NCBI RefSeq assembly: GCF_902635505.1
Contig: NC_045427.1
Span: 57,252,539-57,316,538 of the forward strand
From: Sarcophilus harrisii
Taxonomy: Eukaryota; Chordata; Mammalia; Dasyuromorphia; Dasyuridae
Reading direction: 5' to 3'
Length of the DNA: 64,000 bases
How positions within the stretch are numbered: position 1 is the stretch's first letter; each line of letters starts with the position of its first letter. Below the pieces are notes generated by a model, which made no database searches, had not been told where the DNA came from, and saw nothing but the letters and a program-made list of their open reading frames with translations. The position numbers were made by a program, and so were the translations under genes. This document shows, piece by piece, positions 1 to 11,430 of this stretch.

Positions 1-107
1 TTTTGCTGACTCAGGCTCAGCTTGTGGTATTATGATGTTCAACTGTCCTCTGTTCCACCTCCCATCTTCATGGCAAAGGTCCTATGCGTGGTCCTTTCAA
101 ATGCATT

Positions 108-250
108 TAAATCAACAAATATTAAGGGTTTGTTGTGTGCAAGGAACTGTGCCAGCTACTGGTGGATACAAAAGCACACACACACAAAAGAAATAATCCC
201 TTGATTATAAGATTTCATTCTAACTAGGGAAACAACATGAATGTAGTCAA
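108..250 (+). repeat. THER1/MAR-like SINE fragment
   Basis: The stretch carries the typical string of an old marsupial SINE: an increase-of-interval start, then a 'tgtgtgcaaggaactgtgcc' type core, then 'gatacaaaag'. The same layout recurs near 31240, 38440, 38870 and 55505. The family name is from memory and approximate. Confidence 0.45.
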
Positions 251-289
251 GTAAAAACAAAGTGATTTCAAGATTGAGAGAGTATTAAT

Positions 290-1620
290 AACAATTGGAG
301 GAATCTGTGGCTCCCACATGGAGGCTAGAGATGAAATATTTCATAAGGAAAAAAGCTAGCAGGCCAGTTTGACTGGAATGAGGAGTATGTGAAGGAGGGT
401 AATAGGAAGTAAGCAGCAGATATATTGGGAAGTATTAAATGTCAGACTATAAATTTTACATTTTATGCTAGAGGCAACAAAGTCACTGAAGGTTTTTATT
501 TTTAATTGGAGATTGACATGTCCAAATCAGCATATTAGGAATGTCAATTTGGTAACTCTTCAGAAGCTGGTTTCTAGAGGAGAAAATGAGGAATTGGGGT
601 TAGGATTTGGGATAAAGGATAATGAGTTCAATTTTGAATATGTTGTATTGAAAATGTCTAGAAGAAATCTGGTCTAGGATGTGGCAGTAGGCTTTTGGAG
701 ATGTAAGACTGGAGGTTAGGGCTGCATAAGTCGATCTAAGATTAATTAGTATAGCGATGACAATGGAAGGTATGGGAACTGATGAGATCAGAGCGTGAAA
801 TATTACTAAGGGAGAAGAGAAGAGGGGCCCCTGAGAACACCTGCAGTTAGTGGGCATGACCTACATAAAGATCCAGCAAGGGAGATTGAGAATTGGAGAG
901 AGTAGTGTCACGGAAACCTAAAAGAAGAGAGTATCAAGGAGAAAAAGGTGATTGACAGTGGTAAAAGTTGCAGAGAATTCCAATACATTTAGAAGGAAAA
1001 TGCCATTCTCATCCAGAGACAGAACTATGGAGATTGAATGTGGATCGAAGCATAGTATTTTCACCTTTTTTTTTTTTTCTTTCTTGTGATTTTTCTTCCT
1101 CTTGGTTTGATTTTTCTTGCACAACATGACAAATATGGAAATATATTTAAAGGAATTGCACATATTTAACCTATGTCAGATTGTTTGTCTTTATGAGGGG
1201 GGGAGATAAGGAAGAAGAAAATTTTGAAACACGAAGTCTTATAAAAATGAATGTTGAAAACTATCTTTACATGGAAAAATAAAATACCATTGAAAAAATT
1301 TTTAAACAGTTAAAGAGAAATCAAGAAAAATGAGGATTGAATAAAAGTCATTGGATTTGGTGACTAAGATCATTGGTAACTTTGGAGAAAGCAGTTTCAG
1401 TGAAATGATGAAGTCAAAAGTCAGACAGAAGAGAATTTAAAAAGAGTGGGAGGGAGGCATTGTCTAGAGACAGCCTTTTCGAGTTCAGCGACAAAAGGGA
1501 GAAGAGATACGGGGAAGCAGTGAGGACAGATAAAGTGAGGGGTTTTTGAGGATAGGGGAGAGATGGAAATGTTTGTAAACAGTAGGGTCATGTCTAGTCT
1601 CTCATAAGATCTACAAATTA
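290..1620. repeat. Old interspersed repeat, family not identified, split by a younger insertion
   Basis: Parts of this stretch reappear elsewhere in the window. The 'gcatattaggaa.gtca' block near 530 matches one near 47190. The 'ccctgaga.acac' block near 830 and the 'gatgaagactgag'-like block near 1330 match 61715-61900. No open reading frame survives. The copy is interrupted at 978-1319 by a younger element. I recognise it as a widespread mammalian repeat but cannot name it safely. Confidence 0.5.
978..1319 (+). mobile_element. RTE-like/MAR4-like 3' tail, nested insertion
   Basis: The segment runs from a 'ggaaaatgccattc' start through a poly-T stretch (about 1065-1083) to an A-rich 'aaaataaaatacc' end, the usual 3' end of a marsupial RTE-mobilised element. 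It sits inside the older repeat at 290-1620. The hexamer 'agagaa' lies on both sides and may be the target-site duplication. Confidence 0.5.
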
Positions 1621-2071
1621 ACTCAGGAAGAAGGTTCCAAGATTATATTCAGTTATTTCTCCCCTCCGGCCTATATACTATTCCAGATGTTCTTTTTCCC
1701 ATGGAATGGGTTGTGAGGAGAAAAAGAACCATGGTTTCCAATTTAGGGGCCACAGAGTTATTGCAATGTGTCTATATCCACCAGCAGGTATTTATAACTC
1801 TTATTGTATGGGATGCTGGAACTGTGTGGCCAGCCATTGATCCTTCCCTCTGCCTTGTACCTGACTATCATGGGAGTTGACCAGGTCTTCTGAGTGGAAC
1901 AAAAAACACATAGCCCCTTGTTTTATAATTTTCAAATAGAATGTAGTTCTATGTAATGTAGTGTTGTAGTTAATAATATTTAATTGTTCCCATTCAAATT
2001 CTGTATATCCTCTGTCACCAAAGATCCCCAGATTTAAACATCTGTTCCTTTCCACTGTTGTTTTCCCCTAG

Positions 2072-5000
2072 ATGCTGTCTTATATATTGAGCTTCCTCCC
2101 TCTGTCGGATCAGAAAGAGGCTTCCTTGGTGAATCGAGCCTGGTATTATGCAGCCCAGATTGCTCTTCGGGAGGTAATGAATCTTTAAAGATTGAAAGAG
2201 TCTCACACAGTCATATAGTCCAACCTCTGTCTGAAACAGAAATAATCTCTATAACATCCCTACCAACTTGTCACCCAGGCTCTAATAACAAGGAACTCAC
2301 CCCTCCCAAAGAGACATAGAATGTTAGAAGTGGTAGAAGGAAATATTGTGTAATTTAATTTTTTTCATCTAATAAAAACCTATTTTCGCTTCCTTTTAAG
2401 TCCCTCTCCTATTGAAAAAAGGAAGAAAAGCAAACCTCTTGTAGCAAACATGCCTAGTCAAGCAAAGCAGATTCCCTCAGTGGCCAAATCAAAAAAAAAA
2501 AAAAAAAAAAAAAGTCATATTCACCATCCTTAGTCATTTACCTCTTGGACAGAAGCTTGCTTCATCTGGATTATCGAACTGAAAGGAATTCTTAAATCTT
2601 TTTAATTAGTTAGTCTTTACAATATTGTTACTCCTTGTTCTGCTCATTTCTCTGAATCAGTTTGTATTCAACTTCTTGCATTTCTCTGAAATTTTTTTTA
2701 ACCATTTCTTATGGCAGAATAATATTTCATTGCATTCATATTCCATTGTGTATTTAGCCATTCCCCAGTTTATAGGTACTCTCAACTCTATAAATATTTT
2801 TATATTTTTCTTTTTTACTTTGATCTCTGAAGTTTAAGTCTCCTGGTAGTATCATTAGGTCAAAAGGTCTGCAACCTTTAATAACCTTTTGGACATATTT
2901 CTATCTTGCTTTCCAGAATGCCTATGCCATTTCACAGCCAGGGAAAGGAAATTTACAGATCATCTGGTCCAACTTACTAATTTTATAGCTAAAAAAATGA
3001 GACTCTGTTCTCAAGATCACACAGATAGTATTTGAGCGGTGTCCTCTGGCTTCAAATCCAGAGCTCTCCCATTATGTTCTTTTATTTCCCTGTGTTTTCC
3101 TTTTCAGGACAGTTGTAATTGTTAGGAAATTCCTCATTATATTGAGCTGAAATCATTAATCCTTGTACAGCCCCTTGGGACTAAAAATTAAGTTTACTCC
3201 TTCTGAATAGTAATCCTTCACCGATGTGGACAACATAATCTGTGCCCTCCTGAGGTTTGTCTTTTCCAGCTAAATATCCCCAAGCAGTAGATTTGGTTGT
3301 GAGTCTTCACCAGAAAGGAGAGAGTTTGGTCTTCATCAGCCTCTCTACTATTGATCTCAGAGGCTTGCAAAAGGCTTGCAAATGGGAGACCTGAAAATAG
3401 AACTTGTAGATCCTATCTCCCCACCTGCTTCTTGGGGTCCCAGCCTATAAATAACCTAACCAAAGTTCCCCAGAGCAGAGGCCTGTGGGCTGTCAGTTAG
3501 TCCACAGCTGTTACTTGGGGAGCAAGCTCGGGTCACCTGGGTACATAGCTTACCCTAGCACCCAAGCTGGAGACTGGCGGGCACCTGGATGGGATTTCTG
3601 CTGAACTGAGCTGGCCCCTTCGATGATTCGCTTTATAACCATAGGCTGCTTGCTGGTTTCAGATATGCTAACTTCGGATATCTAATGTTGTTATCACTTG
3701 TATTTCTACTCAATTGTTTCCTCTGTGAGCTGGGAAGAGATAAGAATAGTACTGCTAGACAAGGGAAGGAAAGAAAAGCACTCAAGCTCCAGCCAGGACC
3801 TTTCTAGAAACCAAGAGGAGTGGTGGGACTGCTGGCTGAGCTGAAAGACTCTTCAGTAACACTTGTAGCACCACACTTAGCTAATAATGTAGTTTTCATG
3901 GAGGTACAAGTTCATGCAACTTGTCTATATGATATGTAGTCTGTACTCTTCAAAAAAAGCCATTTTTAGCTCTTTAAAAGATTATTTCTTGATTATTTTA
4001 GCTTCTCTGTGCCTCATTTTGCCCCTCACTATATTAAGTGACTTGTACTCGAAGAACTAAAAAAAAAATCCCAGTTTTAAAATTCCACTTTCTAAGGTAC
4101 TTTTTATTCTCCCTGCCTCTCATCTCTTCACTAATCCCCCACTGCAGGTGGAAGTAGGCTATCTCACCAAATAGCAAAGCCCCGGGTTGAAAGAGAGCAC
4201 AGCTGACTCATCCCCTTCTCAGAGTAGTTCCTATTCTTCTTAGGCTTTGTAAGCTTCTTGGTATTCTTCCACTGCTTTATTCAGGCCAAGGATGATGAGC
4301 CCATCCATGACCAGAGAAGCCTTTTGTGTACCTTATCAACACTTGTGACATTCAGAAGGGCTCAAGGTATAAAACTGGTAAATCATATATGGATAAAAGA
4401 AAGAATGGACTATTTTTAAAGGTTTTTTATTTTTCGTTAATTTAAAAAATTATTTTTTTCATCTGTTCTCACTATTGAGCAAAAAAAAATTTAGTGAAAA
4501 ATAAAGACATGGGCAACTAGGTGGCACAGTGGATAGAGCACCAGCCCTGAAATCAAGAGGACCTGAGTTGAAATATGGCCTCAGACACTTAATACATCCT
4601 AGCTGTATGACCCTGGGCAAGTCACTTAACCCCAGTTGCCTCAGCAAAAAAAAAGAAAGAAAGCCCTCAATAATAACTACATAGTCCAGCAAAATGAATT
4701 CCCACAGTAGTCATATCAAAAAATCTATGTCTCTTTCTACATTTTAAGTTCATTACTTTTCTGTCAGGAGGTGAATGGTCAGGAAGAGATTTCATCTTCA
4801 TTCTTGATGACTTGTGGTTTGTTATTGTATTAATCTAGTTCTAAAATCTTTCCAAATTGTTTTTCTCTATAAAATTATCATCATAGAAATTGTTCTCCTA
4901 GTTCTCTTCGCTTTGTTCAGTATCTATTCATGTAGATTGTCCCAGTTTTTTTCTGAAACGGCCCATTTTATCATTTATTTATATCGTTTATTATTATCAA

Positions 5001-8000
5001 ATAATAACATTCTATTATATTTGTATATCACAAATTGTTTAGCCATTCCTCATTAGGACAACCTCTTAATTTCTCATTTTTGACTACAGTGAAAAGAGCA
5101 GTTATAAATGTTGTGTGTGTATTTGAATTCTTTTCCTCTTTCTTTGATTAGGTATAGGCTCAATAGTAGTATAACTGGGTCAAAGGTAAGCATAGTTTGA
5201 TGACTAACTTTCCGGGCATCTTTCCAAATTGCTTTTCAGTGACGGGGCCAAGTTACAGCTCTACCAACAGTATCCTTAGTCTGTTTGCTTTTCTACAGCC
5301 CTTTCTACAGAACCTCAAAATTGCATTAATTTGTATTTCTCTCACTTTTAGAGATTTAGGAATAAAGAATTTTTTCATGTGATTGTTGATAGCTGCAATT
5401 TCTTCCTTTGGAAAATCCAGTTCATATACTTAGATCATTTATCTACTAGGGAATGGCTCTTACAAACTTGAATCAGTTCTTTATATATATTAGAAATAAA
5501 ATCTTTATCAAAAAAATTTGCTACAAAGATTTTTTCCTGGTTACTTTTTCCCTTCTAATTTTTAGTACTTTAGATTCATTTATACAAAATTTCTTAAATT
5601 TTCTACAACCCAAACTGTCCATTTTCTAACATTTGTTTATTTATGAACTCTTTATAAATCCAGAAGGTAATTTCTTTCTTACTCCTCTAATTTGTTTATG
5701 ATAAGACCTTTATATTTAGTACCTGTAGCCATTTGAAGTTTATCTTAGAATATGGTGAAAAATATTAATTTACACCTAGTTATACTAGACTGTGACTAGT
5801 TTTCCTAGAAGTTTTTGTCAAATAGTTCTTCCTCTCAACATCAGGGTCTGTGGATTTATCAAAGACTATTTTATTGCCTTTGTTGGCTTATTGATGATAT
5901 TTACCTAATATATCCCATTAATTGATTTCTCATTTTCAAAGCCCGTTCCAAGTTGTTTTTAATAATTGCTGCTTTATAGTATATTTGAGATCTAGTATTG
6001 ATAAGATCATCTTTTCTTACTCCTTATTTTTTCACTATATCCTTGAAATTTGTATTATTTTTTCCTAGGTCTTTAAAAAAGATCTAGCGTAGCAACGAAT
6101 AAGTAAATTAATTCAGGGAATATTGTCATTTTTATTATATTGGCTTGAACTACCCATGAGCAAAGAATGTTTCTCCAATTATTTATTTCAACTTTTATTT
6201 CTGAGATAATTACAAAATTAACAAAAACAAAATCAATACTCTTCTGAATTTTTTTAGTTGCCAGCCTAAGGAATTTTTTTGATCATCAAATAAACATTTA
6301 TTTAACATTAACTGTGCAGAAAGTTGTGCTAGACTAATTCATAATACTAATAATTCATATTTTAATAGTTTACTAAACAAGAATAACAGACTAACAAGTC
6401 TAACAGAAGTAGTATAAGAAATGCCCCCTTTCCCATCCTCATTCCAATTCCTTCCTAAATTAGATAGTTTTTCAATTTCCTGAAGTCATTATCTCCCACA
6501 GTTCTCTTTTCTTCTAGGTAGCCTCTCCATAGCACCATGTTTGCTGCCAAGTTCTGCTGTCCTGGCTTCTTTGGAACCTTACTACCCTTTGCTTCCTCCA
6601 AGAAGTATATGCCCTTCCTCCTTCCCTACAGCGACCTCTGTACTCCTGAGCAATGGACTGAGAAGCCAAGAATGTCTGTAGAGATATTCTGACCAGCGCC
6701 TCAGGACCCCATTAGCCACTCAAATGAGTGTTCTGTGGGATTGATAAGCCAGAATCATCTTGTGCCAGCTTCCAGGTGCCCAAAGGAGACTTACTTAACC
6801 CCAATTGCCTCCCCCCCCAAAACAGATGAGATTTTCTTGCACCTTTTCTCAGTATCTCCTGCCTAAGGCATCTTGAAACTTTTCATTTATTTGTAACAAA
6901 GGGCTAGATACTTTGTGGTTCCAAGTCTTCTGGGTTTGAGGAGCTAGATTTAGAGTCAGGGCCTCCATCTAAAGCAGCTGGAATCCTTAGCAGTTAATAT
7001 GTCCACTCATCCATTCCTCCTGCTAGAGACACTTAGCTACCCTGGGTTTGGGGGCTGCCACTGGGGACTTGGGTTTCCTCTGGTGATTTCTGCCTGGCAT
7101 CCTACCTAACCTAACCCCTCTTCCTCTCAACACCAGTCCCCATGTGGCCCAGAACGGCTGGTAAGCCACATCCCCCATTTTTAGGTTCTAAGCTACCTTT
7201 CTGTAGGTGTCAGGTTCTCTCACTCACATTCCTGGTGTCTCAGGTGTCTTGACTTCCCATCTGTAGCTGCCTTTTTAGTATGCCTCTCCCCCTGGGGCTC
7301 CACTCTGAGGCAGGCCCTCTCCTTACTTGCATCCTTACTCCCCACCTTTCTTCTTTGGCCCTCACTTATCCCTGGACATCCCGTTCCTCAACAGCTCCTC
7401 AAACAGTATGAGGCTAAGGTTAAGTAAGTGATGGGGCCCTTTATGTGTTCCCCCAGATAGACGTTCGGTATAACATCCCTGTGACAGCGGCCTCCCTCAG
7501 CTCCATCAAGCGCCTAAGCCGCAGGCACGTCTCCTGTGTGAGCCTTATCAACGTGGACGGTTCTTCGGATGCCAACAGCGTGCTGCAATCCATCTCCTAC
7601 TACCTAGGCCCGCATCTGCAAAGCCTATCTCTGGGTGGGGGCTCCTTGACGGAAGCTTCTTTTGTAAGGCTCATCATAAGCTGCCCTGGGCTCCAGGTCT
7701 TGGACCTCAGTGGCTGCAATAGCCTCTTCATGTCTGGGAAGCTGCTGGACCAACCGGAAACAGTCCAACAGGTGCAGAAGGCCCTGGCTAACCTCCGGGA
7801 TCTCAACCTGTCTGGCCTACGCCATTTGGCAGACAGCAGCTTCAACCGCCTGAGCAGCTGCACCCCCAAACTGGAGCGCCTCTCCCTGGCACGCTGCCAC
7901 ATCACCTTTGACCCTCACCGCAGTCGGTCGGCCCAACCAGGCTCTTCGGCCATCCTTTCCTTCCCCAACATACTCCACTTCCTGAAGGAGCGAGCCAGTC

Positions 8001-11000
8001 ATCTGGTGGCCCTGGACCTGAGTGGCACAAATCTGACCCCCACGGCTCTCCATGCACTGGGACAGGTGGTGGGACTTCACCTGCGGGAGCTGGTCCTGCG
8101 GGGCTGCCGGGACATCTCCACTGAGGCTGTGGCAGTCCTGTGCAGGCAGCAGCGGGACCTGACCAGCCTGGACCTGAGTGGCTGCTCGGAGCTAGCCGAC
8201 GGGGCCCTTCTGGTTGTATCCAGGGGCCTGCAGAGCCTTCAGCATCTGCGCCTGGAGAAGCTGCAACAGCTGACGGACTCCGGCTTCTCCTCCTTGCACT
8301 GGCTGCGGGAGCTGAGAAGCCTCGACCTGGCCGAGTGCTGCCGTGTGAGTGGAAGGGAGCTGGCCAAGGCGCTGGAGTTCCCCAGGGGGCCCCCTCCCCG
8401 CCTCGCATCTCTCAGGCTAGCCTACTGCTCCTTGCTGAAGGTGAGTGAGCCTCTCCTGGCCTTCCCTGCTCTCTGGAGGCTCCAGGAGGCCAAATAGGAC
8501 TTCAAAGAGCCTCCTCTTGAGTTCAGTGACCAAGGCCAACCGCTGAGGGTTGCTGGTCCAGGAACACAAGCAAAATCATCGGGTTTTCTGTTTTTTTCTC
8601 TTAGTATGTTAATGCTGGTATCTTTTCTCTGTTGATGTCTAATTTATACTGTTTCTCTTTTTTCTTCCTTCATAGCTTTTTAAAAAATATCTTTTCTCTG
8701 TTGATGAGCTCTAATTTTTATTTCTCTTCCTTCTTCCTTCATAGCTTTGTTTGTTTTTTCCTGAGGCAATTGGATTAAATGACTTGCCACACAACTAGGA
8801 AGTGTTTAAGTGTCTCAGACTGAATTTGAACTCAAGCCTTCCTTCAAGGCTGGTGCTTTATCCACTACACCATCTAGCTGCCCCTCTGGTTTTCTGTATT
8901 AGTTAAATCAAATGTAGATGAACATCAACTCCATGAAGAGCTGATTCCCAGGATAATTAGTCCCTCCTCCTCCTCCTCCACAAAAGTCTTCCCACTCTGG
9001 TGCTCTGTTATGCTGCTGCTGTGACATGGAGCCCTAAAAGTCGATGCCAGTGGATGGCCCGTAAGAGGGCCAGCCGCCATACCCTGATCCCAACTACAGT
9101 GGCCATGATAGTAACCACACATGTGCTCAAATCTTGTTAAGGTCTGCAAAGCCCCTTCTTTCCCAATGTCTGTGAGCTGGGTGCAAATACTCTTATCCTC
9201 ATATTACAGATCAGAAAATTTGCCTCAGAAAGGTGAGATGAAGCTCATCCATGGTCACACAGCTAGTAAGTGATGGATCCATCCGGATCTGGCTTTTCTC
9301 TGAAGTTCTGCTTGTTGAGGTAAAAAAAGTAGATCAAGGACTTGATAATCCTTAAAGCCCTCTCTCTGTACATGCTAGCTAGATTTATGACACCAGGTCC
9401 CAGCTGTCAGAAACCTACAGTCAGCTTGGGAAGCTAGGACAGAGCTATGTAAAAAGAGGGAGAGCTTTATCAAGGATTTGAAAGCTCACATGACCTCTGC
9501 CTCTAGGATTTTCTATAGGGGCTCTTCCTGGCCCCAGCCAGTGTCCCACATGCTCTCCTGTGCCTTCCCTTTCCTCTCCAGGACGCTTCTGTCATCTCCT
9601 TGGCCCAGGGGCTCGGCTCCAGCCTGAAGGTGCTAGACCTGTCATCCTGCATGTCCCTCACCAATAGCAGCCTGCTGGCCATCTCTGCCAACCTGCCCCA
9701 GCTCACTGTCCTGCGGCTGGCCTGGTGTAAGGAAATCACTGACTCAGGGCTCCTGGGGCTGGCAGATCCAGGCGAGGAGGTGAGGAGGGCCAGCTGGGAG
9801 AGGGGGCGGTGGGCAGTAGTACAACAAGGGCATTGGGAAGGGCCGCAGCCTCTCCTTGTCCAGGATTGGCTTGGTTCTCTTTGTCTGAGACCTCAGTCTG
9901 TACAAAACAGTATGGAGTAGTGAGGAGCGCTCAGAAGACTCCAAGGGGCTCCTCATTCCTAACTATACAGCCTTAAGCAAGGAACTGCTTATTTTAGAAC
10001 CTGTTTTCTCATCTGTAAAATGGGGATTAAATCTATACTCCTTGCCTCCCTGGATTGCTGTCAGGAAAATGCTTTCTAAACTCTTCAAGCGCTCAAGAAA
10101 TGGGAGCTATCCAGATGGTTCTAGTCCAGCTCCGTCCAAGTAGGAGGCTCCTAGCTGGACCTTCCCCCACCTACCCCCCCTCCCCCATGACAGTAGATAG
10201 GCCCTGGGTCCTCAGCAGTCCTCTAACTATATCCCCACCCCTTCTCCTCGGCTTTTTTCGCCAGAAGGACAGAGGGAAGAAGTTAAACAAGAACTTTGGA
10301 GACATGGGCTTCTTCCTCCCACAGCTGCCTCCAGAGCCCTTGGCCCCCCTCGAGTCCCCCTCCCAAGAGACTCCTAACAAACAACTCACACCCTCCCTGC
10401 TCCTGCTGAGGGCTTTGCAGGAGCTTGACCTCACTGCCTGCAGCAAGCTGACAGACAACAGCCTGGCCAAGGTGCAGGGAGCATGAGGGGAGCACTGGGG
10501 TGGAGGGGATGGGGATGGTCAAGGTGTGGGAATAGAAGAGGGGAGCACTAGGGAGAGGGGGGCTGGCTCTCCTGAACAGGGATCCTCCTGGGTTACTACA
10601 GAAGAGGGGCAGGGACAGGGACAGAGTGAAAGGCTGGAAGGGGCCTTAGGGATGGTCTAAGCCCCTATTGCTCAGAGAAAACTAACCAGAAACAAAGAGA
10701 AGTGACTTTCCCGGGGGCTCTAAGTCAGACTCCCTGGATTCCCATCCCTGCTCTAGTAGTGACTCAGGCTCTCAGTCCTCTTCTGTGAAATAAGTCCGAT
10801 GAGGTGTTGTGTTGGACCCCTTTTAGGCCCCCTCCTCCCCACTTCCCCTCCAGACCCCATCTCAGAGCACCGACTGAGCCTTCAGGCCAGAAGGGGCCTC
10901 AGCCCTGGCCGCTGGCCCAGGACCCCTGAACGAGCCCAGCCGCCCTCTCTGCAGGTGCTGAAGTTTCCCCGGCTGAGGCAGCTCTCCCTGAGCCTGATCC

Positions 11001-11425
11001 TGGAGTTCTCCGACGTGGGGCTGGTGGCGGTGGCCCAAGGCTGCCCCAGCCTGGAGCACCTGGCCCTGAGTCACTGTGGCCGCCTGAGCGACGGGGGCTG
11101 GGCCCGGGCGGCCAGCTTCTGGAGGAGGCTCCAGCACCTCAACCTCTCCAACTGCAACCAGCTCACGGAGCAGTGAGTCACCTTGGGCCGGGGGCGCACA
11201 GGGATCCGGACACGGGGCAGGGGAAGGGCGCGGCACTGACTCCGGCCCCCCCACAGGACTCTGGCCACCATCCGACAGGCCTGCCAGCAGCTGAAGGTAC
11301 TGGACGTGTCCATGAGCCAGGGCATCAGCATGGCTGCCGTGGAGCACTTCCAAGCCCAGCTGCCCCAGGTGACCTGCGTTCAGTCCCGCTTTGTGGGGGG
11401 GGCCGACTTGGCCATGACCCTCTGA
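2072..11425 (+). CDS. LRRC29: F-box and leucine-rich repeat protein LRRC29/FBXL9
   Basis: Probable substrate receptor of an SCF (SKP1-CUL1-F-box) ubiquitin ligase. Coding exons read from splice sites and phase: 2072-2173, 7457-8440, 9582-9779, 10265-10471, 10955-11172 and 11257-11425. They join in one frame without stops, giving 625 codons. Exon 1 encodes an F-box (ILSFLPLSDQKEASLVNRAW). It opens with ATG right after an acceptor AG, so either translation starts there or a further 5' exon lies upstream; I could not find one. The rest is a run of cysteine-type LRRs (LxxLDLSGC, LxxLxLxxC, with 'LTD' or 'LAD' turns), broken by a proline-rich insert in the fourth listed exon. The stop codon overlaps the poly(A) signal. 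The human copy is, as I recall, degenerate (FBXL9P). Tail-to-tail neighbour is ELMO3. Identity is supported by synteny; targets are unknown. Confidence 0.85.
2600..2925 (-). mobile_element. L1 fragment, antisense
   Basis: The plus strand reads like the reverse complement of an L1 3' portion: a 'tattccattgtgtatttagccattcccca' type stretch, then 'ctataaatatttt', then 'ggtcaaaaggt'. The same order occurs near 4980-5200 and 58990-59190. It lies in the long first visible intron of LRRC29. Confidence 0.6.
2933..3085 (-). repeat. MIR/MAR1-like SINE
   Basis: The reverse-oriented CORE-SINE pattern is visible: 'cagatcatctggtccaac', a decayed 'gaaactgag' block, 'gatcacacaga', then 'tcaaatccagagctctc'. 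Several similar copies are scattered through the window. Confidence 0.5.
3086..4506. other. LRRC29 intron, no feature recognised
   Basis: This is ordinary AT-leaning intronic DNA. I see no exon-like stretch with matching splice signals and no clear repeat boundary. Confidence 0.5.
4507..4655 (+). mobile_element. tRNA-headed marsupial SINE
   Basis: The copy has the full layout: 'ggcaactaggtggcacag' head, 'agccctga.atca', a 'cctgagttgaaat' middle, 'gaccctgggcaagtcactta', and an A-rich tail. It is the clearest of this family here. Other copies are near 8753, 37105, 45665 and 58322. This family is a main reason to call the source a marsupial. Confidence 0.75.
4800..6240 (-). mobile_element. L1 segment, antisense, long
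   Basis: About 1.4 kb reads as the reverse complement of L1 3' sequence. In order it shows the 'tagccattcctcattagg' block, 'ttataaatgtt', 'gggtcaaaggta', 'ttccaaattgcttttc', 'ctaccaacagta', 'tttgtatttctctcac', 'ttctttatatatatta' and 'ctttatcaaaaa' landmarks, the order known from antisense L1 in other mammals. It is heavily decayed, with no long frame left. Confidence 0.65.
6241..7456. other. LRRC29 intron end
   Basis: From about 6430 the base composition shifts toward the GC-rich gene block. I see no gene. The intron ends in a pyrimidine-rich stretch and the acceptor AG at 7455-7456. Confidence 0.5.
8753..8886 (-). mobile_element. tRNA-headed marsupial SINE, reverse
   Basis: It begins with 'cctgaggcaattgg', continues through 'aaatgacttgcc' and 'gaactcaagccttcc', and ends with 'caccatctagctgccc', the mirror of the copy at 4507. 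It lies in the LRRC29 intron between 8441 and 9581. Confidence 0.7.
9955..10095 (+). repeat. MIR-like SINE
   Basis: The copy contains 'ctgttttctcatctgtaaaa', 'tggggattaaat' and 'gaaaatgctttctaaa', the middle and 3' part of a MIR-type SINE. It is intronic in LRRC29. Confidence 0.55.
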
Positions 11426-11430
11426 ATAAA
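11425..11430 (+). terminator. LRRC29 poly(A) signal overlapping the stop codon
   Basis: AATAAA starts on the last base of the TGA stop (11423-11425). If used, the 3' UTR would be only some tens of bases. A weaker ATTAAA at 11890-11895 could extend it. Confidence 0.6.

Noticed and set aside
1-2071. TMEM208 or a 5' exon of LRRC29
   Set aside because: Human synteny predicts TMEM208 near here, but no exon with its sequence or matching splice signals was found; the stretch is mostly repeats.
4507-4580. tRNA gene
   Set aside because: The head of this and similar SINEs is tRNA-derived, but the tRNA fold is decayed and continues into a SINE body.
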